From assembly GCF_036227565.1 (NCBI RefSeq), contig NZ_CP109460.1, forward strand, positions 3,658,001-3,722,000: a DNA stretch of 64,000 nucleotides, written 5' to 3'. The position numbers and the translations under genes are program-made. Within the stretch, counting starts at the first letter, position 1, and each line of letters opens with the position of its first letter. This document shows, in pieces, positions 8,417 through 15,007 of this stretch. Source of the stretch: Streptomyces sp. NBC_01454 (GTDB taxonomy: Bacteria > Actinomycetota > Actinomycetes > Streptomycetales > Streptomycetaceae). The notes beneath the pieces are model-generated. The model was not told where the DNA came from. It did no database searches and saw nothing but the letters and a program-made list of their open reading frames with translations.

Positions 8417-9982
8417 CTACTGCAGACGCTTCCTCAGCAACTCATCGAGCGCCCCGACCGCCGACCGCGGATTCAGAGCAAGCCTCGCATCGAGCGCCTC
8501 CTCCCACTGTTCGGTGAGCGCCTCCAGAAGGCGCCGACGCATCCCTGCCGTGATGTGTGTGTACCGGGCCTGAACGGAACCGTCCTCGTGCCCGAGGCGC
8601 TCGTCCATGAGCTTCGGTGGCGTCCCCAGGTCCTCCATGACGGTCTTGTGGGTGTGCCGGAGGCCGTGTGGCGTAAGGCCCTTGGCGATTGGGAGCCAGC
8701 ACGCCTCGGCCCGTCCGGATGCGTTCCTGCCGCGGACGGGGAGCCCCGGCCACGGGCCTGCACTCACCGGTACCGAATGCGCTTCTTGCGGCGCCTTCTT
8801 CGGGTACCACCCCGTAGAGGCAGGTTGGAACAGCCACGTGGCGAACCCATTGCGCCTCCAATGCGGTGCGGGAGCGCCGGCGGGACCGCTTCGGACGTAG
8901 CCGAGCTCCGACATCGCCGTGACGACCTTGACCCGGGTCTCTTCCGCGACCGTCGCCGGCCGGTTGAGCACGTTGGACACCGTGCCCGTAGACACTCCCG
9001 CCAGACGGGCCACGTCTACGAGCTTGGGCCCGGTCTGGCGCACGGAGTGGTTGGACTCACGCAGGCCACGGAAAACGTACGTGAGCCCGTGGCAGGGACA
9101 CGGCTGCGGCTTGCTGCGGGTGATGTGCCCAGCAACCAGATCGAGCAGCCACGGCATCACGTCGATGTCCCGATACGAGTCCTCCTTGGGCGGGCATCGG
9201 TGCAACTCCCCGGAGTCGAGCTCGTAGAGCTGCCACTCGATCCGGAGCGTCTGGGCTCGCACGAACCTCTTCTCCAGGCCCACGATCTCGCCCCAGCGCA
9301 TGCCGGTGTAGCCCTTGAGGACCATCGCCACGAACTCGTCGTCCCGCCCCGCCAGGAGGGCGGCTCGCTCGGAGATGAGCAGGATGCCGAGGGCATCCGT
9401 CACCGCCTTCTCCGGAGCGCGGTTGCGCGATCTTCCCGCCCGCTTTCCACGTCCCCTACGTTTCGTCGCTGGGTTCTCGTCGCGGAGCCCTTCCTCGACC
9501 GCATCGGCAAGGATCGTGTGGAGCGTCCCCCGCCACGTCTTGATGCTCGATGCGGCGTAGGAGAGTTCGCGCTCCTTCCTCTCCCAGTTCGCGATGTCCG
9601 CGCGATCTATGTCCGAGATCGTCTTCTCCTCGAATGCCGGGAGAAGGTGCTCCTCGATGTGTCGCTTGTAGTTCTGCATGGTGGAGGCTGCGAGTTCCTG
9701 CGCCTCATACCAGCGGTTCACGTACTCGCCGAAGGTCTCCTTCCCGGTGTTAGGGTCCCTCCACTTCCCTTCCCTGACCTTCGCTTCGAGGTCGTTCGCT
9801 GCCTTTGCGGCTTCCCGCTTGGTCGTGAAGCGCACTGTCCTGCCGTCGGCATCCTGCACGGTCCGAAGGACACCCGGTCCAATCCAGTACCGCCCGCGAT
9901 ACCAAGTGCCCCGCTTCTCTCCGAAGCCCAACTCTCTTCTCCCTGCTCTCGGTTCAGGCCGCTGCGAAGGCGGGCTTGGCAC
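8417..9982 (-). CDS. int: Tyrosine recombinase (integrase) with inserted LacI-type HTH
   Basis: The 521-residue protein catalyses site-specific integration at tRNA-Pro. It has an N-terminal arm/core-binding part (about 50-150) and the catalytic domain with R229 (GYTGMRWGE), H439-x-x-R442 (TPHGLRHTH), H465 (GHEDG) and the nucleophile Y474 (ARYTH). Between the first Arg and the HxxR box, residues about 320-366 form a complete LacI-family helix-turn-helix, with the motif VDVARLAGVSTGTVSNVLNR, which is foreign to the usual fold. A TTG at 9931 with AGGGAG upstream is a plausible alternative start; the ATG-type start at 9982 would overlap the excisionase gene by 29 bases. A terminator follows directly. 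Adjacent excisionase and attL confirm the role. Confidence 0.95.
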   Translation of the reverse strand: MPSPPSQRPEPRAGRRELGFGEKRGTWYRGRYWIGPGVLRTVQDADGRTVRFTTKREAAKAANDLEAKVREGKWRDPNTGKETFGEYVNRWYEAQELAASTMQNYKRHIEEHLLPAFEEKTISDIDRADIANWERKERELSYAASSIKTWRGTLHTILADAVEEGLRDENPATKRRGRGKRAGRSRNRAPEKAVTDALGILLISERAALLAGRDDEFVAMVLKGYTGMRWGEIVGLEKRFVRAQTLRIEWQLYELDSGELHRCPPKEDSYRDIDVMPWLLDLVAGHITRSKPQPCPCHGLTYVFRGLRESNHSVRQTGPKLVDVARLAGVSTGTVSNVLNRPATVAEETRVKVVTAMSELGYVRSGPAGAPAPHWRRNGFATWLFQPASTGWYPKKAPQEAHSVPVSAGPWPGLPVRGRNASGRAEACWLPIAKGLTPHGLRHTHKTVMEDLGTPPKLMDERLGHEDGSVQARYTHITAGMRRRLLEALTEQWEEALDARLALNPRSAVGALDELLRKRLQ

Positions 9983-10316
9983 GGCGAGGACTCTTGGACC
10001 TCAGTCGGGTGGCCCCTGCGAGGCTCGCCTTCAGACGACGCGGGACCTGAGCGGGAACTGGTTCAGGAGCAGGTGCAGAAGCGCGGCGCGGGCGCTCTTC
10101 GAAGACGCTGATGATCTCGGCGTAGTGATCGGCGGTGAAGCGGTAGCCGCCGCCGAGGCGGGTGAAGGGAATGCGGCCCTTTCGGGCCTGCTCCTTCACC
10201 CACCACTCGGAGACACCGAGAGCCTCAGCAACCTCCGCCGGCCGGTACAGGTGCGGCAGCGGCGGGCCGTCCGTGACAGTGACTGCGGTGACACTGTGAC
10301 TGGTGTGACTCGTCAT
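9954..10316 (-). CDS. xis: Excisionase-like helix-turn-helix protein
   Basis: The 120-residue protein has a MerR/excisionase-type winged helix at residues about 22-70: LYRPAEVAEALGVSEWWVKEQARKGRIPFTRLGGGYRF is split across the two helices and wing. The C-terminal 45 residues are basic and Pro/Ala-rich. Its position directly upstream of and overlapping int is typical for AICE xis genes, where the protein bends att DNA so that Int excises the element. It overlaps the upstream ATPase gene by 4 bases, so expression is coupled to replication genes. Confidence 0.9.
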   Translation of the reverse strand: MTSHTSHSVTAVTVTDGPPLPHLYRPAEVAEALGVSEWWVKEQARKGRIPFTRLGGGYRFTADHYAEIISVFEERPRRASAPAPEPVPAQVPRRLKASLAGATRLRSKSPRRAKPAFAAA

Positions 10317-11341
10317 CCCTGTCCCCCGTTCTCGCTCGGTACGACGTACCCGCCGTCCTTGCGGATGAGCTGGACATCCTTCGCCATGCGCGAGCAGGTC
10401 TGCCGTACGAGGTCAGACACGAGCCCGGTCCCCTCGGCGATCTGCTTCGGTGCGGCTCCGGGGTTCTCGCGGACGTACCGCAGGATCGTCGCGCGACTGT
10501 CGCTGATCGTGTGGTCGGCGGCGGGGCCTTCGAGGAGCTGCCACGTACCCGCTTCCGCGTAGAAGCGGAGCGCATACTCGGCCTCGTCGACATCGCGGCC
10601 GGTGACGTGCAGGACGCCGTCCGCCTGGCCGCGCGAGCGCTTGAGGACGAGCGTCGCGTCCGCGGCGCCGGCGAGGCCGTTCGTGCCGGAGACCTCGGCG
10701 AGGAAGTCGTCCGAGCCGGCCTTGCGGACGTGGTGGACCAGGACCATCGCGATTCCGTAATAGTCCGCGATCCTCTTCGCGTGGCCGACGGCCGCGTAGT
10801 CGGCGTCGTACGCCGAGGAGCCCGGTGCCGACGTCCCGCGCATCTTCGCGAAGACGTCGATCACGATCATCCGGGCCTCCGGGTTCCGTGCGCACCACTG
10901 GGCGATCTGCTCGGCCCCGCCCTGCGGCAGCGGCGGACACGACGTCGCCAGGGTGAGCGTGGAAGGTGCCCGGTCGCCCCCGAGGACCTTCCGCATGCGG
11001 GTCTGCAGCCGGCGCGGAGTGTCCTCAAGGGCGAGGTACAGGACCGGCCCGCCCTCTACCGGGACGCTGTCCATGGCCTGTCCGCCAGCCGCGACCGAGA
11101 GGGCCAGACCGAGGGAGAGCCAGGACTTGCCTACCTTCGGCGGACCGGCCAGGAGGTTGACACCCTCGGAGAGGAGCCCGGGGACGGCCCACTTGGGCTC
11201 CGGGAACTCCATGCTCATCAGTTCGTCCGCAGTCCACGCCGTGCGGATGCGCTGCTGTGCGGGCTGGAGAGGGTGAGGTTCCGGTCCGGTCGGCTGTACC
11301 TGGAACGGAGCGTTCGTGCCGTAGTGGTCGTTCTGGGTCAC
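10313..11341 (-). CDS. RepA/RAD55-like AAA ATPase, probable replicative helicase
   Basis: I chose the GTG at 11341, which overlaps the upstream TGA (GTGA); the frame is open further upstream only as a shadow. The 342-residue product has a RecA-type fold signature: Walker A AGPPKVGKSW, Walker B RMIVIDVFAK, and the downstream motif VLVHHVRKAGSDD with SGTNGLAGAADATLVL, as in RepA-type hexameric helicases and AAA_25 ATPases. A C-terminal winged-helix-like region follows (about 270-335). With the neighbouring primase-polymerase it is the likely replication module of the excised element; no RepSA-type rolling-circle initiator is seen. Confidence 0.85.
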   Translation of the reverse strand: MTQNDHYGTNAPFQVQPTGPEPHPLQPAQQRIRTAWTADELMSMEFPEPKWAVPGLLSEGVNLLAGPPKVGKSWLSLGLALSVAAGGQAMDSVPVEGGPVLYLALEDTPRRLQTRMRKVLGGDRAPSTLTLATSCPPLPQGGAEQIAQWCARNPEARMIVIDVFAKMRGTSAPGSSAYDADYAAVGHAKRIADYYGIAMVLVHHVRKAGSDDFLAEVSGTNGLAGAADATLVLKRSRGQADGVLHVTGRDVDEAEYALRFYAEAGTWQLLEGPAADHTISDSRATILRYVRENPGAAPKQIAEGTGLVSDLVRQTCSRMAKDVQLIRKDGGYVVPSENGGQG

Positions 11342-11952
11342 GCCGTGCCGTCCTCGACGTCGTTGTGCTGTGCCGCGATCCACTTCGCTGCAGCGGCGAG
11401 AGAGCGGAGTCCTTCCTCCGCACGGCTCCACCGAATGCGGTCACGACCGTAGGCACTGCCGTACTGGCCATCCATGCCGGGCACCGCGCACGCGGCGTAC
11501 TGCGTGCCACCGCGTGCGCCGCGCACCTGGTGGATCTCCCCGACAGCGTCCGTGGGCGCGATCCGGTGCGGCTTGTCCAGCGTCACGAGCCACTGATGCG
11601 GCTCCTCGTCGAACCAGGGCTCACCGGGCCAGACGTACAGGCCGGCCTTTCGGCGAGGAATCTCGCCGATGCCGGTCGTCCTCGTCGTTGTGTGGTGCAT
11701 GCTGCGGGTCTCGCCGCAGACCAGGTGGGCCGCATGGCACGAAGCACAGATCAGGCGCACCGTCGTACGCGAGTAGGAGCTGCCGTGGTCGCAGTCTTCG
11801 TTGACGCACTCGTGCCGGACGGTCGCGCTCCCGTACGACGCGCGATAGGCGCTGCCCTCGCGCACCTCGGCGGTCCATGCCGGGCGAGCGCAGCCCTGCG
11901 TGTGCTGCAGTTCGGCCCAGCCGAAGTACGTCTCCTGGATGTCGAGATTCAT
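11338..11952 (-). CDS. Conserved AICE protein with zinc-binding cysteines
   Basis: The 204-residue product has no domain I can name. Four cysteines in the middle (HECVNEDCDHG ... LICASCHAAHLVC) form a likely zinc-binding site, resembling zinc-ribbon or HNH-like arrangements with neighbouring His residues, though no HNH catalytic triad is clear. The C-terminal helix (RAEEGLRSLAAAAKWIA) is amphipathic. It is coupled on both sides by 4-base overlaps to the primase-polymerase and the RepA-like gene, so a role in replication is likely but unproven. Confidence 0.8.
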   Translation of the reverse strand: MNLDIQETYFGWAELQHTQGCARPAWTAEVREGSAYRASYGSATVRHECVNEDCDHGSSYSRTTVRLICASCHAAHLVCGETRSMHHTTTRTTGIGEIPRRKAGLYVWPGEPWFDEEPHQWLVTLDKPHRIAPTDAVGEIHQVRGARGGTQYAACAVPGMDGQYGSAYGRDRIRWSRAEEGLRSLAAAAKWIAAQHNDVEDGTA

Positions 11953-12845
11953 GCCGCACTCCCCTGCTCGAACGTCCGCGGGCGCTTGGCACCGGCGCGG
12001 AAGCCGGAGGCGATGGTGCGACGGGCCTCGATCTCGCCGAGGCCGACGAGGAGCGCAGCCTGGGTCAGGTGCTCAGTGACGAAGGCCGTGCAGAGCTCAC
12101 CGCCCGCGACGAGCTGCCCGAGGGCGATCGAGGCTTCGTAGAGGGCGTTGTTGCGGTGCCCCTCGGGGGCGCCCGTGACCCGCTCACGCTCGGCGTTGAC
12201 GACGAAGGTCAAATACGCGCCCCGACGGCCTTCCGCAATCAACGGCACGCGGACGGGACGCTGAGGCGGCAGCGGGGCCGGTGCGAGGAGCTTCTTCAAC
12301 CACTCGGGAAGCGGGGCCACATCGGCATTGCTTGCGAGCGTGTACGCGGTGTCGGCAACCATGCTGCCGGTGCCGACTACGTAGCCGCCGCCCGCGCGCG
12401 TGTCGATCTTCCAGCCGAGGGTCCCAGCAGTGTTCCGCAGGCTCATGCTCTCCGGGGTCTCGAAGTAGAGGTGGGTGCCGCCGCTGGCCGTGCGGATGGT
12501 GTACGTGTCGCCGGGCCACGGCTGGCCGTGCTGCTCGGCGAGCTCGGCCAGGGCGTCAGCGCCGCTCGTCACGGTCGCCGGCGTGCCAGCGGGCGGCACG
12601 TCCTGGTCGTGCTTAGGCACGTCCAGGTCGACGACAACGAGCCGTGACGGGCCCGTCGCGATGCCGATGTTGTACGCGCCCGAAGTCCAGCAGCGGGCGA
12701 TACGGTCCGTGTCGGTCGTGGCGCGCTGTTCCCACGAGCGGACGGCCGGGCGCTTGGCACCCGGGACGAGGGGGAAGATGCGCCAGCCGCGCTCGGCCGC
12801 AGCGAGTGCGGCGTGACGCAGCGAGCCAGGGGAGTTGTAGGGCAT
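11949..12845 (-). CDS. Bifunctional primase-polymerase (Prim-pol)
   Basis: The start at 12845 is fixed by an AGGAGGT ribosome-binding site 8 bases upstream. The 298-residue protein shows the Prim-pol (AEP superfamily) pattern: an N-terminal helix HAALAAAERGWRIFPLVPGAKRP, the catalytic D73-L-D75 in LVVVDLDVPK, the later SGGTHLYF box with its His, and the GGYVVGTGS motif. Such enzymes prime and extend DNA and are a common replication protein of AICEs that lack RepSA. The C-terminal third has no recognisable helicase, which is supplied by the separate RepA-like gene downstream. A structured leader precedes the gene. Confidence 0.92.
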   Translation of the reverse strand: MPYNSPGSLRHAALAAAERGWRIFPLVPGAKRPAVRSWEQRATTDTDRIARCWTSGAYNIGIATGPSRLVVVDLDVPKHDQDVPPAGTPATVTSGADALAELAEQHGQPWPGDTYTIRTASGGTHLYFETPESMSLRNTAGTLGWKIDTRAGGGYVVGTGSMVADTAYTLASNADVAPLPEWLKKLLAPAPLPPQRPVRVPLIAEGRRGAYLTFVVNAERERVTGAPEGHRNNALYEASIALGQLVAGGELCTAFVTEHLTQAALLVGLGEIEARRTIASGFRAGAKRPRTFEQGSAA

Positions 12846-12932
12846 CCTGAGGACACCTCCTGATTCCTGGTTGGGATGGGAGGACCGGAGCAGCGGGCTT
12901 CGTTGACCCGTCGGCCGCTGCTCCGGGCACAT
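12846..12932 (-). promoter_or_regulatory. Structured 5' leader, copy A
   Basis: On the minus strand a hairpin (stem at 12887-12896 and 12915-12924) encloses the loop CCGACGGGTCAA...AGC and is followed by CCCATCCCAACCAGGA and the ribosome-binding site of the primase gene. Another copy precedes the gene starting at 18603 with a different but still paired stem, which suggests a conserved RNA element rather than chance. Confidence 0.55.
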
Positions 12933-13301
12933 TCATGCGGCCTGTGAGCGAATCCAGGCCAGGTACTCGGTACGGACGTAGTTCCGGTAGTCCTCGGAGA
13001 GGACCAGGTCCTGCCCCTTGCGGCTCAAGCCGCGGTGCCGGATGTCGTACTCGATGAGCCACTCGGCAGCGACCGTCGCGGCCTCGTCGGCGTCGGCCGC
13101 GGCGCGGGCATCGCCATGAGCGAGTTCCCGCAGCGCGACGCGGTCCAGGAGCGCGGCCTTGCGAAGCCGGAACTCGCGGTCCTTGCTGACGTCGGACGGA
13201 CGCGAGTCAGTGGCCTCCGCGATCAGGCAGAGCTCCTGGCAGATGGTCGGAGCGCTGGCGTAGGCGTCGTCGGGCAGAGGGCGGTGCGGATCAGCGATCA
13301 A
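12933..13301 (-). CDS. Small AICE protein, unknown function
   Basis: A 122-residue acidic, Ala-rich, helical protein without recognisable domain. It contains conserved-looking stretches DREFRLRKAALLDRVALRE and EAATVAAEWLIEYDIRH. The start overlaps the TGA of the upstream gene (ATGA), so the two are coupled. It belongs to the run of small genes between transfer and replication modules usual for AICEs; similar hypothetical proteins occur there, but no activity is known. Confidence 0.75.
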   Translation of the reverse strand: MIADPHRPLPDDAYASAPTICQELCLIAEATDSRPSDVSKDREFRLRKAALLDRVALRELAHGDARAAADADEAATVAAEWLIEYDIRHRGLSRKGQDLVLSEDYRNYVRTEYLAWIRSQAA

Positions 13302-13960
13302 CTGGCTTCCTCAGTGGTGCGGGGCGTCTTGGCGCCGATGAGTACGTAGTGGAGGGCGCGCTCGACCGCTTCGCCGTACTGGTACGCGGCGGCAGCCAGA
13401 CCGGCGGCGTATTCGGAGGCGTCGGTCAGTTCCGTGCTCTTGTAGTCCGACAGGTCCTCGTAGAAGGCGAAGTCTCGGACAGCGAGGTCGGCCCGCTGAT
13501 GCTCGGTGACGATCTCTCGGAGAGTGACGAGGTTCGGGCCGCCGATGTACTGGTCGAGCGCGCCTTGGAAGTCGGGCAGCAGGCCAGCTCGGATCTCGTA
13601 CATGCCGTCCCGGCGGCCGAGTTCGACATGTGTGGGCTGCTTCCCCCTGAGCACGGCGTTCACGGCGGCGGCCGTGCCGTACGCGTAGGCCAGGGAGGCG
13701 TTCTCGTACAGGTTCTTGGCCTCGGTCTCTACACGGTCGTGGAGGGCCTTGACCCTCATGACCGAGTCATCGTGCGGGCGGATGTAGTCGCGGCCAGCGA
13801 CGCTCATTGCGCCGGCTTGAGGGCAGAGGCGCGCCAGGTCGTAGGACCAGGCGCTGGACTGCGCAGCCTGGTGTGCCATGCGGTACTCACGAGCAGCAGC
13901 GCCAAGCGCGTGGACGCTGTCGGACAGACTGAGGAACCACGCGAGCGCGGGCTTGGGCAT
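13298..13960 (-). CDS. AICE protein, unknown function
   Basis: The ATG at 13960 gives a 220-residue protein beginning MPKPALAWFLSLSDSV; the longer open frame upstream lacks protein-like sequence. It is predicted all-helical with no membrane segment and no motif I recognise. The segment SVMRVKALHDRVETEAKNLYENASLAYAYG could form a coiled coil. It is coupled to the following gene by a 4-base overlap. Function unknown; it lies in the transfer half of the element. Confidence 0.75.
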   Translation of the reverse strand: MPKPALAWFLSLSDSVHALGAAAREYRMAHQAAQSSAWSYDLARLCPQAGAMSVAGRDYIRPHDDSVMRVKALHDRVETEAKNLYENASLAYAYGTAAAVNAVLRGKQPTHVELGRRDGMYEIRAGLLPDFQGALDQYIGGPNLVTLREIVTEHQRADLAVRDFAFYEDLSDYKSTELTDASEYAAGLAAAAYQYGEAVERALHYVLIGAKTPRTTEEAS

Positions 13961-14048
13961 GAAGTCCTCCACGGGTGAACGGGGCCGGGCTGTCCGTCCC
14001 TCTGCGCGGCCCCTCCAACCGGTGCCGGACGGGCAGCACAGGGAAGCG

Positions 14049-14291
14049 TCAGACCAACTTCGGCTTGCTGGCGGGAGGCTCAGCGGCAGCGAAAAGGAGT
14101 TCACGCAGGTCGCTGCCGATCACACCGGCAAGCCGGTGCTCGATGGCGTGCCAGGACTCGGTGTCGATGGCCATCAAGGCGGCGATGGCGGCAGGGCCCT
14201 TGCCTTCCTCGATCGCGGTCAGTGCGTCGCGGAGCTCGCCGGAGGCCATGAGCGATATGCGGGGCGGGGCCGAGGAGTTCGTGTGAGTCAT
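14049..14291 (-). CDS. Small hypothetical protein
   Basis: An 80-residue product with a disordered first dozen residues and two helices (SGELRDALTAIEEG ... ESWHAIEHRLAGVIGSDLRELLF). No domain recognised. It has Streptomyces-like third-position GC and stands in the same transcription unit as its neighbours, 89 bases upstream of the next gene. Confidence 0.65.
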   Translation of the reverse strand: MTHTNSSAPPRISLMASGELRDALTAIEEGKGPAAIAALMAIDTESWHAIEHRLAGVIGSDLRELLFAAAEPPASKPKLV

Positions 14292-14330
14292 GTGAGTTCC
14301 CCTGAGGTCGGTGTCGGGCGGAGCTGAGGG

Positions 14331-14540
14331 TCAAAAGCTGCCGAGGAAGTGGCCGAGCGACGCCATGAGTTCGTCGATGGCGGGGCTGGCCGGGCTGGCG
14401 GCGAGGTAGTAGCCGAACATCACGCCGACGAAGGCAGAGCCGGGCCCGACCGCCTTGAACTTGATCAGCACGGCGAGGAAGAGGCCGAAGAGGAGAAGGA
14501 GCGAAACGGAGAGAACCACTGGGTCTCCATTCGTGGTCAT
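14331..14540 (-). CDS. Small membrane protein, Spd-like
   Basis: A 69-residue protein with two hydrophobic segments (VVLSVSLLLLFGLFLAVLI and SAFVGVMFGYYLAA). The ATG at 14540 overlaps the stop of a tiny upstream frame (ATGA). Small membrane proteins in this position of AICEs and conjugative plasmids are often involved in intramycelial spreading (Spd proteins), but this assignment rests on context alone. Confidence 0.7.
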   Translation of the reverse strand: MTTNGDPVVLSVSLLLLFGLFLAVLIKFKAVGPGSAFVGVMFGYYLAASPASPAIDELMASLGHFLGSF

Positions 14541-14611
14541 CGGGTGGGATAGGAGGTGAGCAGCAGCGCTAGCGCGGCGCCGAGCAGGACGAGCCGAAGG
14601 AGCGCGCGCAT
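14537..14611 (-). CDS. Tiny membrane peptide, translationally coupled
   Basis: A 24-residue frame beginning MRALLRLVLLGAALALLL and ending in YPTR. It is coupled at both ends: its ATG overlaps the upstream stop as TGATG, and its TGA overlaps the next start as ATGA. The single hydrophobic helix and the perfect nesting between two genes of one operon make it a credible small gene. It could also be only a relay for translational coupling. Confidence 0.55.
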   Translation of the reverse strand: MRALLRLVLLGAALALLLTSYPTR

Positions 14612-14862
14612 CAGCGGGTGCCTTCACGGCGCAGGCGGGAGAAGGCGTTGTAGGCGCGCCGGCCTATGCGCAGGCGGTACCCGTAGCCGTCGCAGCGACG
14701 GCAGGACCTTCCCCGCTTGAGACGGCCGGAGAAGCGGCTGACCTTGACCTTCGAACCCCACCCCTTGCACTTGCGGCAGGAGCCGAACGGGCTTGCCGCA
14801 CAGACAGCCGCGTAACAGAGCGTGATGAAGAGAAGGCCGGGCAGGTACGAGAATGCGTGCAT
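14611..14862 (-). CDS. Small protein with membrane helix and two CxxC pairs
   Basis: The 83-residue product begins with a hydrophobic segment (LPGLLFITLCYAAVCAA) followed by CRKCKGWG and, 23 residues later, CRRCDGYGYR, then a basic tail. The paired CxxCxGxG motifs resemble DnaJ-type or rubredoxin-like zinc knuckles. Proteins like this recur next to traB in AICEs, where a role in transfer or spreading is assumed. Its stop overlaps the start of a tiny downstream frame (TGATG). Confidence 0.75.
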   Translation of the reverse strand: MHAFSYLPGLLFITLCYAAVCAASPFGSCRKCKGWGSKVKVSRFSGRLKRGRSCRRCDGYGYRLRIGRRAYNAFSRLRREGTR

Positions 14863-14910
14863 CGTGGAAAACCCCCCTCAGGGCAGGATTCGGGAAGTGC
14901 TGGAGAGATG

Positions 14911-14996
14911 GCGCTAGGAACTAGTTCGCAGGTCAGAAGCCGCGCGTGGAGCTAGCAGGGGTGCTAGACCTAGCGGGGGCGGCCGCTAGGTCTAGC
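14911..14996. promoter_or_regulatory. GCTAG-rich inverted repeats, candidate transfer locus
   Basis: A perfect 12-bp inverted repeat, GCTAGACCTAGC (14963-14974) and GCTAGGTCTAGC (14985-14996), lies just past the traB stop, with further CTAG-containing copies at 14912-14924 and 14951-14956. It could be a terminator, but there is no T run. Short repeats beside traB are where clt, the site bound by TraB during double-stranded DNA transfer, is found in related elements. Confidence 0.45.
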
Positions 14997-15007
14997 GGGC
15001 GGATCTA

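Noticed and set aside
8129..10111. 660-codon frame on the plus strand opposite the integrase gene
   Set aside because: Integrase on the minus strand has full catalytic motifs; the plus frame runs through the tRNA and the att site.
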